A stretch of DNA of 64,000 bases from CAMQRS01 sp964370065 (GCA_964370065.1 CAYJGK010000001.1:1-64000), one strand, 5' to 3'; shown: positions 7,563-17,230, numbered from the stretch's first letter. The notes: generated from the sequence alone by a model not told the origin. Numbers and translations: made by a program.

Positions 7563-9599
7563 ATGAATATAACATCTAGACAATATAAAATTATGGAAGC
7601 CTGTTTAGCAAGTGAAGGTAGTAGTGTTGTACAACTTTCTGCTCAATTAAAAATATCAAGTCGTACTTTATTTCGTGAATTTAAAGATATTGAACAAATA
7701 CTAAAAAAATTTGGATTAGTGTTATCTAGAAAAAAACAAGTCAATATAATAGGAACACCAGAACAACTACTTGCCTTTAAACAAGAATTAAAGATGCAAG
7801 ATATTCAAATCTTAACGAAAGAAGAAAGACAAGATTTACTGACCTATGAAATATTAAAAAGTAAGAAGTTAGAAAAAATATTGTATTATGCGAATACTTT
7901 CCAAGTGAGTGAAGCTACCATTAGTAATGATTTAAATGTAGTGGAAAAATGGTTTGCAAAACAAGGTTTACATTTGAGAAGAAAATCAGGAGCGATGATT
8001 GAATTAATTGGAGATGAAGTGAATTATCGTAAGGCGTTATCGTTAATCATTTCAACCAATATTCAAAATAGAGCGCACGCGCATGATAGTAAGCAAATCA
8101 TACAGCTATTGTTTAATGATGAATATGCAAGTATTATGCAATTGTTGAATAAAGAGGTTATCCAACAAATTCTAAATGTGCTAGATGCCAATCAAGAAAC
8201 TTTACAATTGCATAAATATGCACAAACGTCTTATGTAGGATTAATTATTCATTTAAGTGTAGCAATTGATCGGATACTAAAAAATGAAGAAATAGAAGAA
8301 AATCAATTCGCCATTTCATTGATGGAACATGAAGAAAGTTATGCACAAGCATTATTGATGAGTCAATACTTGGAAGAAAGCTTTCATATCCATATTCCTA
8401 AACAAGAAACAGCGTATATTGCCATGCATATGCAAGGTGCAAAGTTAAATGTATACCAAGATGATTTAGAGGTAAATGAAGATATGGATTATGATAAACA
8501 ATTGCTTGATGTTGTCCATCAAATGATTGATAACTTTGATTGCACATATAATATTAAAGACGATGCAGAGTTAGTAAGAAGTTTATTAGTACACTTAAAA
8601 CCAACTTTAATTCGCATTAAATATGATATGCCAATCTTTAATCCATTATTAGATGATATTAAAGTCATGTATCCTCAATTATTTGAAGCCACAAAAGAGG
8701 CTTGTCGCATTATTGAACAAACGTATGATGTAACGTTACATGATACAGAGATTGGTTTTATGACAATGCATTTTGGAGCTGCGCAAGAAAGAAGAAAGCA
8801 TCAAAAACAAACAACGATTCCTTTAAAAGTAGGAGTGGTGTGTAGTTCTGGAATTGGAGTGAGTGCTTTACTAAGTGTTCGTATTAAGCAAATATGCGAT
8901 CAAAGTGTAGAAGTAGAAAGTTATTCCATTCAAGAAATGATGCAAGTAGAACAAGAGTTGGATATTATTATTTCCACTTTTAATTTAGACAATTATACAA
9001 ATAAGAGTATAACGATTAACCCGTTATTGAAACAAGAAGATGTAACAATTATCTTAGCAGAAATGAAAGCAGCAAGAGTAAAAAAACAAATGGCTTCGCC
9101 ACCCAAACAAAATGATGATTTTGAAGTCATTCATGCAGTGAGTGGTGAAATTATGTATCTACTTTCAAACCTTTGTATTGAAACTTTTACTGCTATTCAA
9201 GATGCACAAGATTTAATTAAACAGGCCGTGCAAACATTAAACCTTGATGAAGCAAGGAAACAAAGTATAGAAGAAGCATTAATAATAAGAGAACAGATGG
9301 AATCAATGGTATATCCTGATTTAGGATTAGCCTTAATTCATACTAAGTGCGACAGTGTCACACACTGCATAGTGAAAGTGTTACGCATGAAACAAAGTGA
9401 AGCATTACAAAATATTAGCTTTGGATTATTAATGTTGATGCCGGATCAAGACAATAGAATTATCGCGAAGATGATGGGTAAAATATCATCTAATCTATTA
9501 GAAGACCAGCAGTTTTATGAAATACTAAAACAAGGAAGTCAGAATGAAGTATATGCAGTCATGAAAGAAAAACTGAAGACTTATTTACAGTCACTATAG
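7563..9599 (+). CDS. mtlR: MtlR-type PRD transcriptional activator
   Basis: 678-residue PTS-controlled regulator with N-terminal helix-turn-helix domains (about 1-150), two PRD domains (about 180-410, with the conserved His in AMHMQGAK and TMHFGAAQERR), a IIB-like domain with Cys427 in VGVVCSSGIGVS, and a IIA-like domain at the C-terminus. MtlR members activate the mannitol operon and are tuned by phosphorylation from HPr and the mannitol PTS. The position between mtlA and mtlF is the standard Firmicutes order. The start follows AAAGGAG. Confidence 0.93.
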   Translation: MNITSRQYKIMEACLASEGSSVVQLSAQLKISSRTLFREFKDIEQILKKFGLVLSRKKQVNIIGTPEQLLAFKQELKMQDIQILTKEERQDLLTYEILKSKKLEKILYYANTFQVSEATISNDLNVVEKWFAKQGLHLRRKSGAMIELIGDEVNYRKALSLIISTNIQNRAHAHDSKQIIQLLFNDEYASIMQLLNKEVIQQILNVLDANQETLQLHKYAQTSYVGLIIHLSVAIDRILKNEEIEENQFAISLMEHEESYAQALLMSQYLEESFHIHIPKQETAYIAMHMQGAKLNVYQDDLEVNEDMDYDKQLLDVVHQMIDNFDCTYNIKDDAELVRSLLVHLKPTLIRIKYDMPIFNPLLDDIKVMYPQLFEATKEACRIIEQTYDVTLHDTEIGFMTMHFGAAQERRKHQKQTTIPLKVGVVCSSGIGVSALLSVRIKQICDQSVEVESYSIQEMMQVEQELDIIISTFNLDNYTNKSITINPLLKQEDVTIILAEMKAARVKKQMASPPKQNDDFEVIHAVSGEIMYLLSNLCIETFTAIQDAQDLIKQAVQTLNLDEARKQSIEEALIIREQMESMVYPDLGLALIHTKCDSVTHCIVKVLRMKQSEALQNISFGLLMLMPDQDNRIIAKMMGKISSNLLEDQQFYEILKQGSQNEVYAVMKEKLKTYLQSL

Positions 9600-9610
9600 G
9601 AGAAAGCAAA

Positions 9611-10045
9611 ATGAAAAAAGAAATTTTAAATATTGAAAACATTGTAGTAGGATGTGAAAGCTGTACAAGTGATGAAGCTATTGTTGCTTGTGGAAACATG
9701 TTTGTGGAAAAAGGATATGTAGAAGAACCATATATTCAAGGAATGTTGAACCGTGATCATGGGTTAAGTGTTTATATTGGAAATTCATTAGCGATCCCTC
9801 ATGGTGAGTATGAAGTCTCTAAACATGTAAAAGAAACCGGAATTGTTGTACGTATTTATCCAAAAGGAATTGATTGGCATGGAGAGCAGGTGAATATCGT
9901 AATCGGTATTGCTGCACAAGGGGATGAACATATGGCAATTTTATCAAACATCGCGGTTGCATTATGTGAAATGGATGTTGTTGAACAAGTAATAAAATGT
10001 AATGATGCTACATTTATTCACAATGTTTTAACACAAGGAGCATAA
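9611..10045 (+). CDS. mtlF: Mannitol PTS IIA component
   Basis: 144-residue cytoplasmic phosphocarrier passing phosphate from HPr to the IIB cysteine of MtlA. The active histidine is His64 in LAIPHGEYE, after the typical GMLNRDHGLSVYIGN. The length is that of stand-alone MtlF. AGGAG precedes it 11 bases after mtlR, and one base separates it from the next gene, so it is translationally tight within the operon. Confidence 0.94.
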   Translation: MKKEILNIENIVVGCESCTSDEAIVACGNMFVEKGYVEEPYIQGMLNRDHGLSVYIGNSLAIPHGEYEVSKHVKETGIVVRIYPKGIDWHGEQVNIVIGIAAQGDEHMAILSNIAVALCEMDVVEQVIKCNDATFIHNVLTQGA

Positions 10046-10046
10046 T

Positions 10047-10979
10047 ATGATTATTAGTGTTACTTTAAATCCAGCCGTGGATAAAACCGTACGTATCGAC
10101 CACTTGGTAGTCAATGGACTAAATAGATTAGATGATATCATTACTAATGCAGGTGGTAAAGGAATCAATGTATCAAAAACATTAAGTCACTTAGGTGGTT
10201 CATCAATTGCCACAGGATTTAGTGCAGGTAGTAATGGTGCCTATATAAAAAGTGTATTGGATGAATTTGGGATTGCTCATGACATGGTAAACGTTATGGG
10301 TAATACAAGAGTGAACTTGAAAGTACTAGATGCCCAGATGAATTTAACGGAATTAAATGAAGTAGGTCCCACTATTTGTGAAGACGATATTCAAAGTTTA
10401 ATTGCCAAGTTAGACGTATTAGTCAATGCTAATGATATTGTAGTATTAAGTGGAAGTGCTCCCAAAGGAGTAGAGTCTACTATTTATGCAACGTTATCTG
10501 AATTTGTGAAAGCCAAAGGTGCAAAAGTAATCATTGATGCAGATAAAGATTTATTTGTGGAAGGATTAAAAGCAAGTCCAACCTTAATCAAACCCAATAA
10601 ATTTGAATTATGTCAATTCTTTGGAGAACCGGAATCGATTGAAGATAGCGTCATCCTAGAAAAAGCAAAAACATTTTTAGCGCAAGGAATTGAATATGTG
10701 GTGATTTCAATGGGATCTAAAGGAGCGTACTTTTTAAGTCAAAAGGGGATCTACCAGGTAGAAGGATTAAAGATAAAAGCACATTCAAGTGTAGGAGCAG
10801 GGGATGCCATGGTAGCCGCTTTAGCTTATGCATTAGAGAATGAATACAGCATGGAAGACTTAATCACATTAAGTGTTGCGTGTAGTGCAGGAGCAGTTGA
10901 AACTAAGGGAACGCAACCCGCAACATTAGAAAGAATTAAAGAACTACAAACACAAGTAAAAATAAAAGAGGTAAAATAA
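10047..10979 (+). CDS. 1-phosphofructokinase family kinase
   Basis: 310-residue PfkB-type kinase of the FruK/LacC subgroup. Motifs are LNPAVDKTV at the N-terminus, NAGGKGINVSKTL (34-46) and the anion-hole and catalytic base GAGD (Asp253). This subgroup phosphorylates fructose-1-phosphate or tagatose-6-phosphate to the 1,6-bisphosphate. Its place in a mannitol operon, next to a dehydrogenase that could yield fructose-1-phosphate, favours FruK activity over LacC; that is inference. One base separates it from both neighbours. Confidence 0.85.
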   Translation: MIISVTLNPAVDKTVRIDHLVVNGLNRLDDIITNAGGKGINVSKTLSHLGGSSIATGFSAGSNGAYIKSVLDEFGIAHDMVNVMGNTRVNLKVLDAQMNLTELNEVGPTICEDDIQSLIAKLDVLVNANDIVVLSGSAPKGVESTIYATLSEFVKAKGAKVIIDADKDLFVEGLKASPTLIKPNKFELCQFFGEPESIEDSVILEKAKTFLAQGIEYVVISMGSKGAYFLSQKGIYQVEGLKIKAHSSVGAGDAMVAALAYALENEYSMEDLITLSVACSAGAVETKGTQPATLERIKELQTQVKIKEVK

Positions 10980-10980
10980 C

Positions 10981-12228
10981 ATGGAAACAAAAGCAATTAG
11001 ATTATATGGAGTAGATGATATTCGTTTAGACACATTTACATTACCAGCAATTAAAGAAGATGAAATTTTAGTTAAAATTGTATCAGATAGTATTTGTATG
11101 TCTACTTGGAAGACACTAAAACAAGGTGCTAATCACAAACGTGTACCAAATGACGTATACAATAATCCTATTATTATTGGACATGAGTTTGCCGGCGATA
11201 TTGTGGAAGTAGGAGCCAAGTGGAAAGACCAATTTAAACCAGGTCAAAAATTTGCACAACAACCAGCGATTCCAGGACAAATGGAATCACCGGGATATTC
11301 TTACCAATGGTGTGGTGGAGATGCTACATATTGTATCTTCCCAAACGATATTATTGAAGCTGGATGTTTATGGACATTTGAAGGAGATAGTTACTTTGCT
11401 GCAAGTGTTGCCGAACCAATGTGTTGTGTCATTAGTGGATACCACACAAATTACCATACAGAACCAGGTAATTACAATCACATTATGGGAACAAAAACAG
11501 ATGGGAATGTTATTATTCTAGGTGGATGTGGACCGATGGGATTAGGAGCCATCTCTTATGCATTAACCTATGCAAACAAACCAAAACGTTTGGTAGTAAC
11601 AGATATTAGCGATGAGCGTATTGAAAGAGCGAAACAAGTTATATCAGTAGAAGAAGCGAAAGAAGCAGGCGTAGAATTATACTATGTTAATACAGCTAAA
11701 ATGGAAGATGTAACAAAAGAATTAGTTGCTATTACGGAAGGTCATGGATATGACGATGTATTTGTTTATGTAGCGAATCAAGCAGTTTGTGAATTAGGGG
11801 ATGCGCTATTAGCTTACGATGGAAACTTAAGCTTGTTTGCTGGTCCCACTGATCCAAACTTTAAAGCAAGCATGAATTTATATAACTCTCACTACTCAAG
11901 AACTCGTATCTTAGGTAGTACAGGGGGAACGATTGATGACATGAAAGAAGCGATTGAAAAAGATGCAAAAGGATTAATTAAAACGGCGGTAATGATTACC
12001 CATATTGGAGGATTAGATAGTGTGATTGATACAACAGCTAATTTACCAACTATACCAGGTGGAAAAAAATTAATTTATACGCATGCAACTATGCCATTAA
12101 CGGCAATTGAAGATTTTGAAGAATTAGGAAAAACAGATCCTTTATTCAAACAATTATTTGAAGCGTGTGCGAAACATAAAGGATTATGGAATAGCGAGGC
12201 AGAACAAATTTTATTAGCCAGTTTATAA
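10981..12228 (+). CDS. Zinc-dependent alditol-phosphate dehydrogenase (YggP/SorE-like)
   Basis: 415-residue medium-chain dehydrogenase. Catalytic zinc ligands are Cys39 (DSICMSTWK), His68-Glu69 (IIGHEFAG) and Glu145 (VAEPMCC). The nucleotide-binding turn is GGCGPMGLGA (181-190). The four-cysteine structural zinc lobe is missing. The length and pattern recall E. coli YggP, next to the cryptic mannitol PTS genes, and L-sorbose-1-phosphate reductase SorE. In this operon it stands where mtlD is expected. I infer oxidation of mannitol-1-phosphate, possibly at C2 to fructose-1-phosphate; other hexitol phosphates are possible. Confidence 0.8.
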   Translation: METKAIRLYGVDDIRLDTFTLPAIKEDEILVKIVSDSICMSTWKTLKQGANHKRVPNDVYNNPIIIGHEFAGDIVEVGAKWKDQFKPGQKFAQQPAIPGQMESPGYSYQWCGGDATYCIFPNDIIEAGCLWTFEGDSYFAASVAEPMCCVISGYHTNYHTEPGNYNHIMGTKTDGNVIILGGCGPMGLGAISYALTYANKPKRLVVTDISDERIERAKQVISVEEAKEAGVELYYVNTAKMEDVTKELVAITEGHGYDDVFVYVANQAVCELGDALLAYDGNLSLFAGPTDPNFKASMNLYNSHYSRTRILGSTGGTIDDMKEAIEKDAKGLIKTAVMITHIGGLDSVIDTTANLPTIPGGKKLIYTHATMPLTAIEDFEELGKTDPLFKQLFEACAKHKGLWNSEAEQILLASL

Positions 12229-12231
12229 TAT

Positions 12232-12270
12232 AAAAAAATACCGATTCTATTAGGAATGGGTATTTTTTTA
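12232..12270 (+). terminator. Terminator of the mtl-type operon
   Basis: AAAAAATACC (12233-12242) pairs with GGTATTTTTT (12259-12268) around a loop that has a short internal stem. The T-run is on the plus side. Confidence 0.75.
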
Positions 12271-12359
12271 TATTATAAACTTTCGATAAGCAATACTTAT
12301 ACAAGAATGCGCTTGTAGGATGTCAAGCATGCTTGTCTGCAATCAAGTGGATGCATTTT

Positions 12360-12803
12360 TTAATTACACGTATATTCGTTTGCTTCCATATAATTTAAAA
12401 AATCATCGATGTACAAGCTATCATCAATATATAAACCATCAAATTTGAGTAACGCATCCAGTCCAAAATGGTAAGCACTAGGATCTACCAGAATAGCTAT
12501 CTTTGCATAAGTATTTCCAAGAGGAGAAGTGTTTACTTCAATCTTCACACCATCTACATTGCGATAACTTGTCTCAAGTGCTTCGCGTATTCCAGGTAAA
12601 GTAGTAGACGTAACAGATTGTTTCAAATCGCCTTCATAAAAAATTGAGATTTGATCAACTTTTTCATTTTTAAAATATTCTACATGGTATTGTTCAGTTG
12701 TATTAACTTTTAGACATATCATTTTTTGTGCTTCTTCTCTACTCACCACAATGACTAAAATAATTAGTATAGGGAGTAATAGTAATACATTTTTTTTCAT
12801 CAT
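12360..12803 (-). CDS. Membrane-anchored two-cysteine protein of a local family
   Basis: 147 residues with an N-terminal membrane anchor (about 4-21) but no lipobox cysteine. The exposed part begins with MICLKVNTTEQYHVEYFKN and ends NEYTCN. The two cysteines at matching ends, the early beta hairpin, and the final acidic helix resemble four small lipoproteins elsewhere in this window (28848, 29462, 33974, 42486), which look like the DUF1307/YehR group. It follows the radical SAM gene by six bases in the same direction and is likely co-transcribed. Function unknown. Confidence 0.7.
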   Translation of the reverse strand: MMKKNVLLLLPILIILVIVVSREEAQKMICLKVNTTEQYHVEYFKNEKVDQISIFYEGDLKQSVTSTTLPGIREALETSYRNVDGVKIEVNTSPLGNTYAKIAILVDPSAYHFGLDALLKFDGLYIDDSLYIDDFLNYMEANEYTCN

Positions 12804-12809
12804 TTCACC

Positions 12810-13760
12810 TTAGATACGAGTGGCAAATTTACCTTGCCAAGTATCTCGTTTCACCATTTCTTTATCAATATCATTTACTATCGTTGTTTTGTTTAAGGTC
12901 CAAGTAGGAGCGATTAGAGCTTCTGCAACACCATCACCAGTTAAACGTTGAATAACAATATTAGCAGGTAATACTTCTAATTGTTTAATGACGGTATCGA
13001 TATAGGCTTCTCGATCTAATAACGGAAAGGGCTTCGCTTTATAGTCTTGCGCCATAGCGGTACCTTCACAAATATGCAGCATATGTAATTTAACTGCGTG
13101 AATCGGTAGTTGTGCCAATGCTTTAGCACTATTAATCATCATTTCTTGTGTTTCGTTTGGTAAGGAGTTGATTAAATGCACACAAATCTTTAAACGAGTA
13201 TGGCTTAGACGCTTAATGCAGTCAATAAAGGTTGCATAGTCATGACCACGATTACATAAATTTGCAGTTTCATCATACATACTTTGTAAGCCTAATTCAA
13301 TCCAAATTTCTTTTTGTTCACACAAGGAATCTAAGTATGCTATTTTATCATCTTCTAAACAATCAGCGCGAGTGGCTATTGCGAGTCCTAAATTATCCTT
13401 GCGCACAATAAAAGGGGTAAACACTTCTTTTAAAGTCGATAAAGAAGCATAGGTATTGGTATAGGCTTGAAAGTAAGCTAATGGTTTACCATTTGGCCAT
13501 TTTCTAAGCATCACTTGTTTAATGTTTTCATATTGCTCATGTAAATCTTGATGAATATTACCTGCATATTCACCAGCACCTAAACTACCACAAAAGCGGC
13601 AACCACCATAGCCGCATGTACCATCACGGTTGGGGCAAGAAAAGTTTGCATTTAAAGAAACTTTAAACACTTTAGATTGAAAAGTTTCTTTTAAGTAATA
13701 GTTCCACGTGTGATATCTTTTATTATCTAGTGTATAAGGGAAAGGGTTTATTTTTTTCAT
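12810..13760 (-). CDS. Radical SAM protein, YhcC/TIGR01212 type
   Basis: 316-residue protein whose N-terminus YLKETFQSKVFKVSLNANF leads into the cluster cysteines Cys42, Cys49, Cys54 and Cys57 (CPNRDGTC, then GGCRFC). This spacing and the following GSLGAGEYAG are typical of the YhcC family, whose exact role is unknown; it belongs to the Elp3-related radical SAM enzymes. The start has no ribosome site: TATAAT ends only three bases before the ATG, which suggests a leaderless transcript. It is divergent from the YgjP-like gene. Confidence 0.88.
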   Translation of the reverse strand: MKKINPFPYTLDNKRYHTWNYYLKETFQSKVFKVSLNANFSCPNRDGTCGYGGCRFCGSLGAGEYAGNIHQDLHEQYENIKQVMLRKWPNGKPLAYFQAYTNTYASLSTLKEVFTPFIVRKDNLGLAIATRADCLEDDKIAYLDSLCEQKEIWIELGLQSMYDETANLCNRGHDYATFIDCIKRLSHTRLKICVHLINSLPNETQEMMINSAKALAQLPIHAVKLHMLHICEGTAMAQDYKAKPFPLLDREAYIDTVIKQLEVLPANIVIQRLTGDGVAEALIAPTWTLNKTTIVNDIDKEMVKRDTWQGKFATRI

Positions 13761-13763
13761 GCC

Positions 13764-13811
13764 ATTATAGTAACATAAATGATTGCATTTTTGTAGTCAT
13801 TGCATTATTCT
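13764..13811. promoter_or_regulatory. Back-to-back promoters giving near-leaderless mRNAs
   Basis: Plus strand: TTGCAT (13783-13788), 17 bp, TATTCT (13806-13811), six bases before the ATG at 13818. Minus strand: TATAAT (plus 13764-13769) ends three bases before the ATG of the radical SAM gene. Neither gene has a Shine-Dalgarno sequence. Confidence 0.5.
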
Positions 13812-13817
13812 ATAAGA

Positions 13818-14516
13818 ATGAAAATAGAAACAAGAACCATACAAAATGAACAGTATAAAATCACATATACGATTCATTATAAAAAAGTAAAAAATATCAC
13901 ATTGCGTATCTTAGAACAATCACAAATTGTAGTGAGTGCAAGCGAGTATGTACCCCTTTCAAAAATCGATGAGTTTGTATTAGAAAAGGTTAAGTGGATT
14001 ATAAAAAATCAGCAGCACCAAGCACAAAAAATAAATCGTTTATATGGTGGTGTGCAAGATCGTTTTATCTATATATATGATAAAAAATATACGATTACAT
14101 GTTTTAAAAGTCATACTAATTCTGTGGTAATAGAAGAAGATAGGTTAGTTGTGCATTACAAAGAAAACAATCAAATTGAAAAAAATATTATACAATATTT
14201 GGGAAAACGTTGTGCACAGGATTTTGATGAGTGCTTGCAAAAATACTATGAACCACTAGCTATATATGGCTTTACAAGGCCACAATTAAAAATCAGAACA
14301 ATGAAAGCTAGATGGGGGAGTTGTATGCCAAGTAAAAGCATCATTACTTTAAATACAAGACTCATTCATTACCCTAAAGCTTTTTTGGAATACGTAGCTT
14401 TACATGAATTAGTGCATATGATTCAACCGAATCATTCCGATAAATTTTATCGAATTATTGAAAACTACATGCCGGATTATAAACTGCGTATGAAATTAGT
14501 AACTTTAGAAGATTAG
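13818..14516 (+). CDS. YgjP-type zinc metallopeptidase-like protein
   Basis: 232-residue protein of the YgjP/DUF45 (WLM-related) family. It has KARWGSCMPSKSIITLNTRL, typical of the family, and the zinc motif HELVHMIQPNHSDKF, where the two His of HELVH and the later His bind zinc and Glu is catalytic. The frame can be read from a TTG at 13800, but ATG 13818 fits the predicted transcription start. In other bacteria members occur beside type I restriction genes; none is present here. The substrate is unknown. Confidence 0.85.
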   Translation: MKIETRTIQNEQYKITYTIHYKKVKNITLRILEQSQIVVSASEYVPLSKIDEFVLEKVKWIIKNQQHQAQKINRLYGGVQDRFIYIYDKKYTITCFKSHTNSVVIEEDRLVVHYKENNQIEKNIIQYLGKRCAQDFDECLQKYYEPLAIYGFTRPQLKIRTMKARWGSCMPSKSIITLNTRLIHYPKAFLEYVALHELVHMIQPNHSDKFYRIIENYMPDYKLRMKLVTLED

Positions 14517-14573
14517 TCATAGATTTATTATTTGAAATACGCTAAAATAAGCATGAAAGATAGGAGAACAACA

Positions 14574-16244
14574 ATGGCAAAAACAGATTTACAAATAGCA
14601 CAAGAAGCAAATTTATTACACATTCAAGAAATTGCGAAAAAGGCGGGCATTGCAGAAGACGACTTAGAAGTATATGGGAAAGATAAAGCAAAAATATCAT
14701 TAGATGTTTTAAGTAAAAATGCAGACAAAGAAGATGGAAAATTAATTTTAGTTACAGCCATCAACCCTACTAAAGCAGGGGAAGGAAAATCAACAACTAC
14801 AGTTGGTTTAAATGATGCGTTTTGCCAATTAGGAAAAAATGCAATGGTTGCTTTACGGGAACCAAGCCTAGGTCCAGTATTTGGATTAAAAGGTGGAGCA
14901 GCTGGTGGGGGGTATGCCCAAGTTGTCCCTATGGAAGACATTAACTTACACTTTACAGGAGATATGCATGCCATTACTACATGCAATAACTTGATTAGTG
15001 CCTGTTTAGATAATCACATTCATCAAGGAAATGATTTAGAGATTGATTTAGAAAATGTTGTGTTTAAACGAGTAATCGATATGAATGATCGTAACTTACG
15101 CGATATCACAATTGGACAAGGATCAAAGTTCAATGGTGTGGAAAGAAAAGATGGATTCAATATTACGGTAGCGAGTGAAGTTATGGCTATTTTATGCTTA
15201 GCTTCTTCTTTAGAAGATTTAAAGGAAAGACTATCTAATATTTTAATCGCTTATAGCACAAAGGGAACACCTATTTATGTAAAAGACTTGGGCATTGCTG
15301 GCGCATTAGCAATGGTGATGAAAGATGCTATTAAACCAAACTTAGTACAAACTTTAGAAAATAACCCAGTCCTAATTCATGGGGGACCTTTTGCAAATAT
15401 CGCGCATGGATGTAATAGTGTGTTAGCGACAAAAACATGTTTAAAATTAGCAGACTACGTTATTACGGAAGCAGGTTTTGGAGCTGATTTAGGAGCTGAA
15501 AAATTTTTAGATATTAAATGCCGATTTGCCGATTTAAAACCGAACGCAGTTGTGATTGTTGCAACGATTCGTGCCTTAAAACAACATGGAGGAGTGGCAT
15601 TTGAAGATCTTACCATTGAAAATGTAGATGCTTTAGTAGAAGGTTGTGCCAACTTGGCAAAACACATTGACACGATTCAATCATTTAATTTGCCATATGT
15701 GGTGGCTATTAATGAGTTTGCAAGTGATACACAAGCAGAAGTAGAAGCGTTGAGTAACTGGTGTCAACAACACAAGCATCCTATGTCCTTGTCACAAGTG
15801 TGGGCAAAAGGTGGAGCAGGAGCTCTTGATTTAGCTTCGCAATTAATTGCAATCGTAGAAGAAGAAAATGATTTTAATCAAATTTATGAGGTAAGCGATA
15901 GTGTAGAAGATAAAATTTTAAAAATTGCGCAAACATGTTATGGGGCAAAAGATGTTGTCTATACAGAAGAAGCGCAAGCACAGCTAGCCAATTTAGTGAA
16001 ACATAACTGGGATAATATGCCAATTTGTATGGCAAAAGTACCCACTTCATTAACAGATGATGCCAAACGTTTTGGGGCACCAAAAGATTTCACAATCACA
16101 ATTAAAGAATTTAGAGTGAGTGTTGGAGCCGGTTTTGTAGTCGCATTAACAGGTAGTGTTATGACAATGCCAGGGTTACCTAAAGTGCCTGCAGCGAATA
16201 AAATGGATATTGATGAAGCTGGAAATATTACAGGATTATTTTAA
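14574..16244 (+). CDS. fhs: Formate--tetrahydrofolate ligase
   Basis: 556-residue ATP-dependent enzyme making 10-formyl-THF from formate, feeding purine and fMet synthesis. Visible motifs are the P-loop [34 protein letters not shown] and the C-terminal [15 protein letters not shown]. The longer frame from 14532 starts at TTG without a ribosome site; ATG 14574 follows TAGGAGA and matches the family N-terminus. Single-gene unit with a strong terminator. In a fermenter with glycyl-radical chemistry, formate is readily available. Confidence 0.96.
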   Translation: MAKTDLQIAQEANLLHIQEIAKKAGIAEDDLEVYGKDKAKISLDVLSKNADKEDGKLILVTAINPTKAGEGKSTTTVGLNDAFCQLGKNAMVALREPSLGPVFGLKGGAAGGGYAQVVPMEDINLHFTGDMHAITTCNNLISACLDNHIHQGNDLEIDLENVVFKRVIDMNDRNLRDITIGQGSKFNGVERKDGFNITVASEVMAILCLASSLEDLKERLSNILIAYSTKGTPIYVKDLGIAGALAMVMKDAIKPNLVQTLENNPVLIHGGPFANIAHGCNSVLATKTCLKLADYVITEAGFGADLGAEKFLDIKCRFADLKPNAVVIVATIRALKQHGGVAFEDLTIENVDALVEGCANLAKHIDTIQSFNLPYVVAINEFASDTQAEVEALSNWCQQHKHPMSLSQVWAKGGAGALDLASQLIAIVEEENDFNQIYEVSDSVEDKILKIAQTCYGAKDVVYTEEAQAQLANLVKHNWDNMPICMAKVPTSLTDDAKRFGAPKDFTITIKEFRVSVGAGFVVALTGSVMTMPGLPKVPAANKMDIDEAGNITGLF

Positions 16245-16252
16245 GAAACAAG

Positions 16253-16279
16253 AAAGAACGTAAAAAACGTTCTTTTTTT
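16253..16279 (+). terminator. fhs terminator
   Basis: AAAGAACGT (16253-16261) pairs with ACGTTCTTT (16267-16275), then T to 16279. Confidence 0.85.
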
Positions 16280-16294
16280 ATACTTCACACACAA

Positions 16295-16331
16295 TGTAAG
16301 GGTTTACATTTATGCTTTCACATATTATAAT
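16295..16331 (+). promoter_or_regulatory. Promoter with cre-like box for the CBM9-like lipoprotein
   Basis: TTTACA (16303-16308), 17 bp, TATAAT (16326-16331). TGTAAGGGTTTACA (16295-16308) overlaps the -35 box and differs from an ideal cre by one core base. CcpA control is inferred. Confidence 0.6.
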
Positions 16332-16356
16332 GAAATTAAGAAAAGGGAGGTAACCT

Positions 16357-17115
16357 ATGAAGAAATTAGTATGTTCAGTATTAGCAGTTGTTTTATTAGC
16401 AGGATGTAGTGCGCCAAATGAAGAAGCACCAAAAGATGACGTAACACAAGAGGACAGTACGTTATTATCGTATGAAGTAGCCTATCATGACATGATGCCT
16501 ACAATTGATGGTAATGTAGATGCAGAATGGGACGATATCGAAGCAACGAGTGATGAATTAGCATTCCCATGGGATGAAAAAGAGGCACCAGCTACAGAGT
16601 TTAAAGGTTTTGTCGATGATGAAAATTTCTATTTTTCATTTGTAGTGGAAGACCCTGAAGTAGTTGTTGAAGAAGAATGGAATGGGGAAAAAACAGTCGA
16701 TAATGAAGACCGCGTTGAAATTTTCTTCGCACCTGGTAATGTTGAAAAACCAGTGGATTATGAATTGCCAACGTATTATGCTATCGAAGTGGATCCAAAT
16801 GGAAGAGTACATGACTACTCAGCGATTTATTATCGTCATTTAGATAGTACATTCACAATGGAAGGATTAGAAACAGCAGGTGAAATCACGGATACTGGAT
16901 ATAGTGTAGAAGGAAGTATTCCATTAGCTACATTAGAAAACCTTGGTTTAATGAATGATGGTATGATGAGTGCTGGAGTATTTAGAGCAGAATTTAGTAA
17001 AGATGATGAGGGTGAATTAATTCAAGAATGGATTTCTTGGGTAGACCCAAAAACAGATATTCCAGACTTCCATGTAAATAGTGCATTTGGTGTATTTGAA
17101 ATGGGTAGTAAATAA
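16357..17115 (+). CDS. Lipoprotein with CBM9-like sugar-binding domain
   Basis: 252-residue lipoprotein: signal peptide with lipobox LLAGC (Cys17), an acidic linker, then one beta-sandwich domain beginning MPTIDGNVDAEWDDIE, the hallmark of the CBM9/DOMON-like carbohydrate-binding family. It has several exposed Trp and Tyr residues (AFPWDE, EEWNGEK, EWISWVD). It is expected on the outer face of the membrane, binding a carbohydrate or ligand. The promoter is overlapped by a cre-like site, matching a role in sugar use. Monocistronic. Confidence 0.75.
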   Translation: MKKLVCSVLAVVLLAGCSAPNEEAPKDDVTQEDSTLLSYEVAYHDMMPTIDGNVDAEWDDIEATSDELAFPWDEKEAPATEFKGFVDDENFYFSFVVEDPEVVVEEEWNGEKTVDNEDRVEIFFAPGNVEKPVDYELPTYYAIEVDPNGRVHDYSAIYYRHLDSTFTMEGLETAGEITDTGYSVEGSIPLATLENLGLMNDGMMSAGVFRAEFSKDDEGELIQEWISWVDPKTDIPDFHVNSAFGVFEMGSK

Positions 17116-17139
17116 TTATTTAAGTGAAGAATCATGAAC

Positions 17140-17169
17140 AAAAGAGTATGACAAAAGTCATACTCTTTT
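17140..17169 (+). terminator. Terminator after the CBM9-like lipoprotein
   Basis: AAAAGAGTATGAC (17140-17152) pairs perfectly with GTCATACTCTTTT (17157-17169) around an AAAA loop. Confidence 0.8.
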
Positions 17170-17191
17170 ATGCCATGCTTATAAGCAAATG

Positions 17192-17200
17192 TGATATAAT
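17192..17200 (+). promoter_or_regulatory. Extended -10 promoter of the malic enzyme operon
   Basis: TGATATAAT gives an extended -10 box (TATAAT 17195-17200), 31 bases before the ATG. No good -35 is seen. Confidence 0.5.
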
Positions 17201-17230
17201 GGTGAAGTAAAAATGTGAAGGAGACAACTT

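Noticed and set aside
12324..12335. Palindrome CAAGCATGCTTG between converging genes
   Set aside because: It is short, has no T-run and no neighbouring promoter, and lies between two gene ends; it could be chance.
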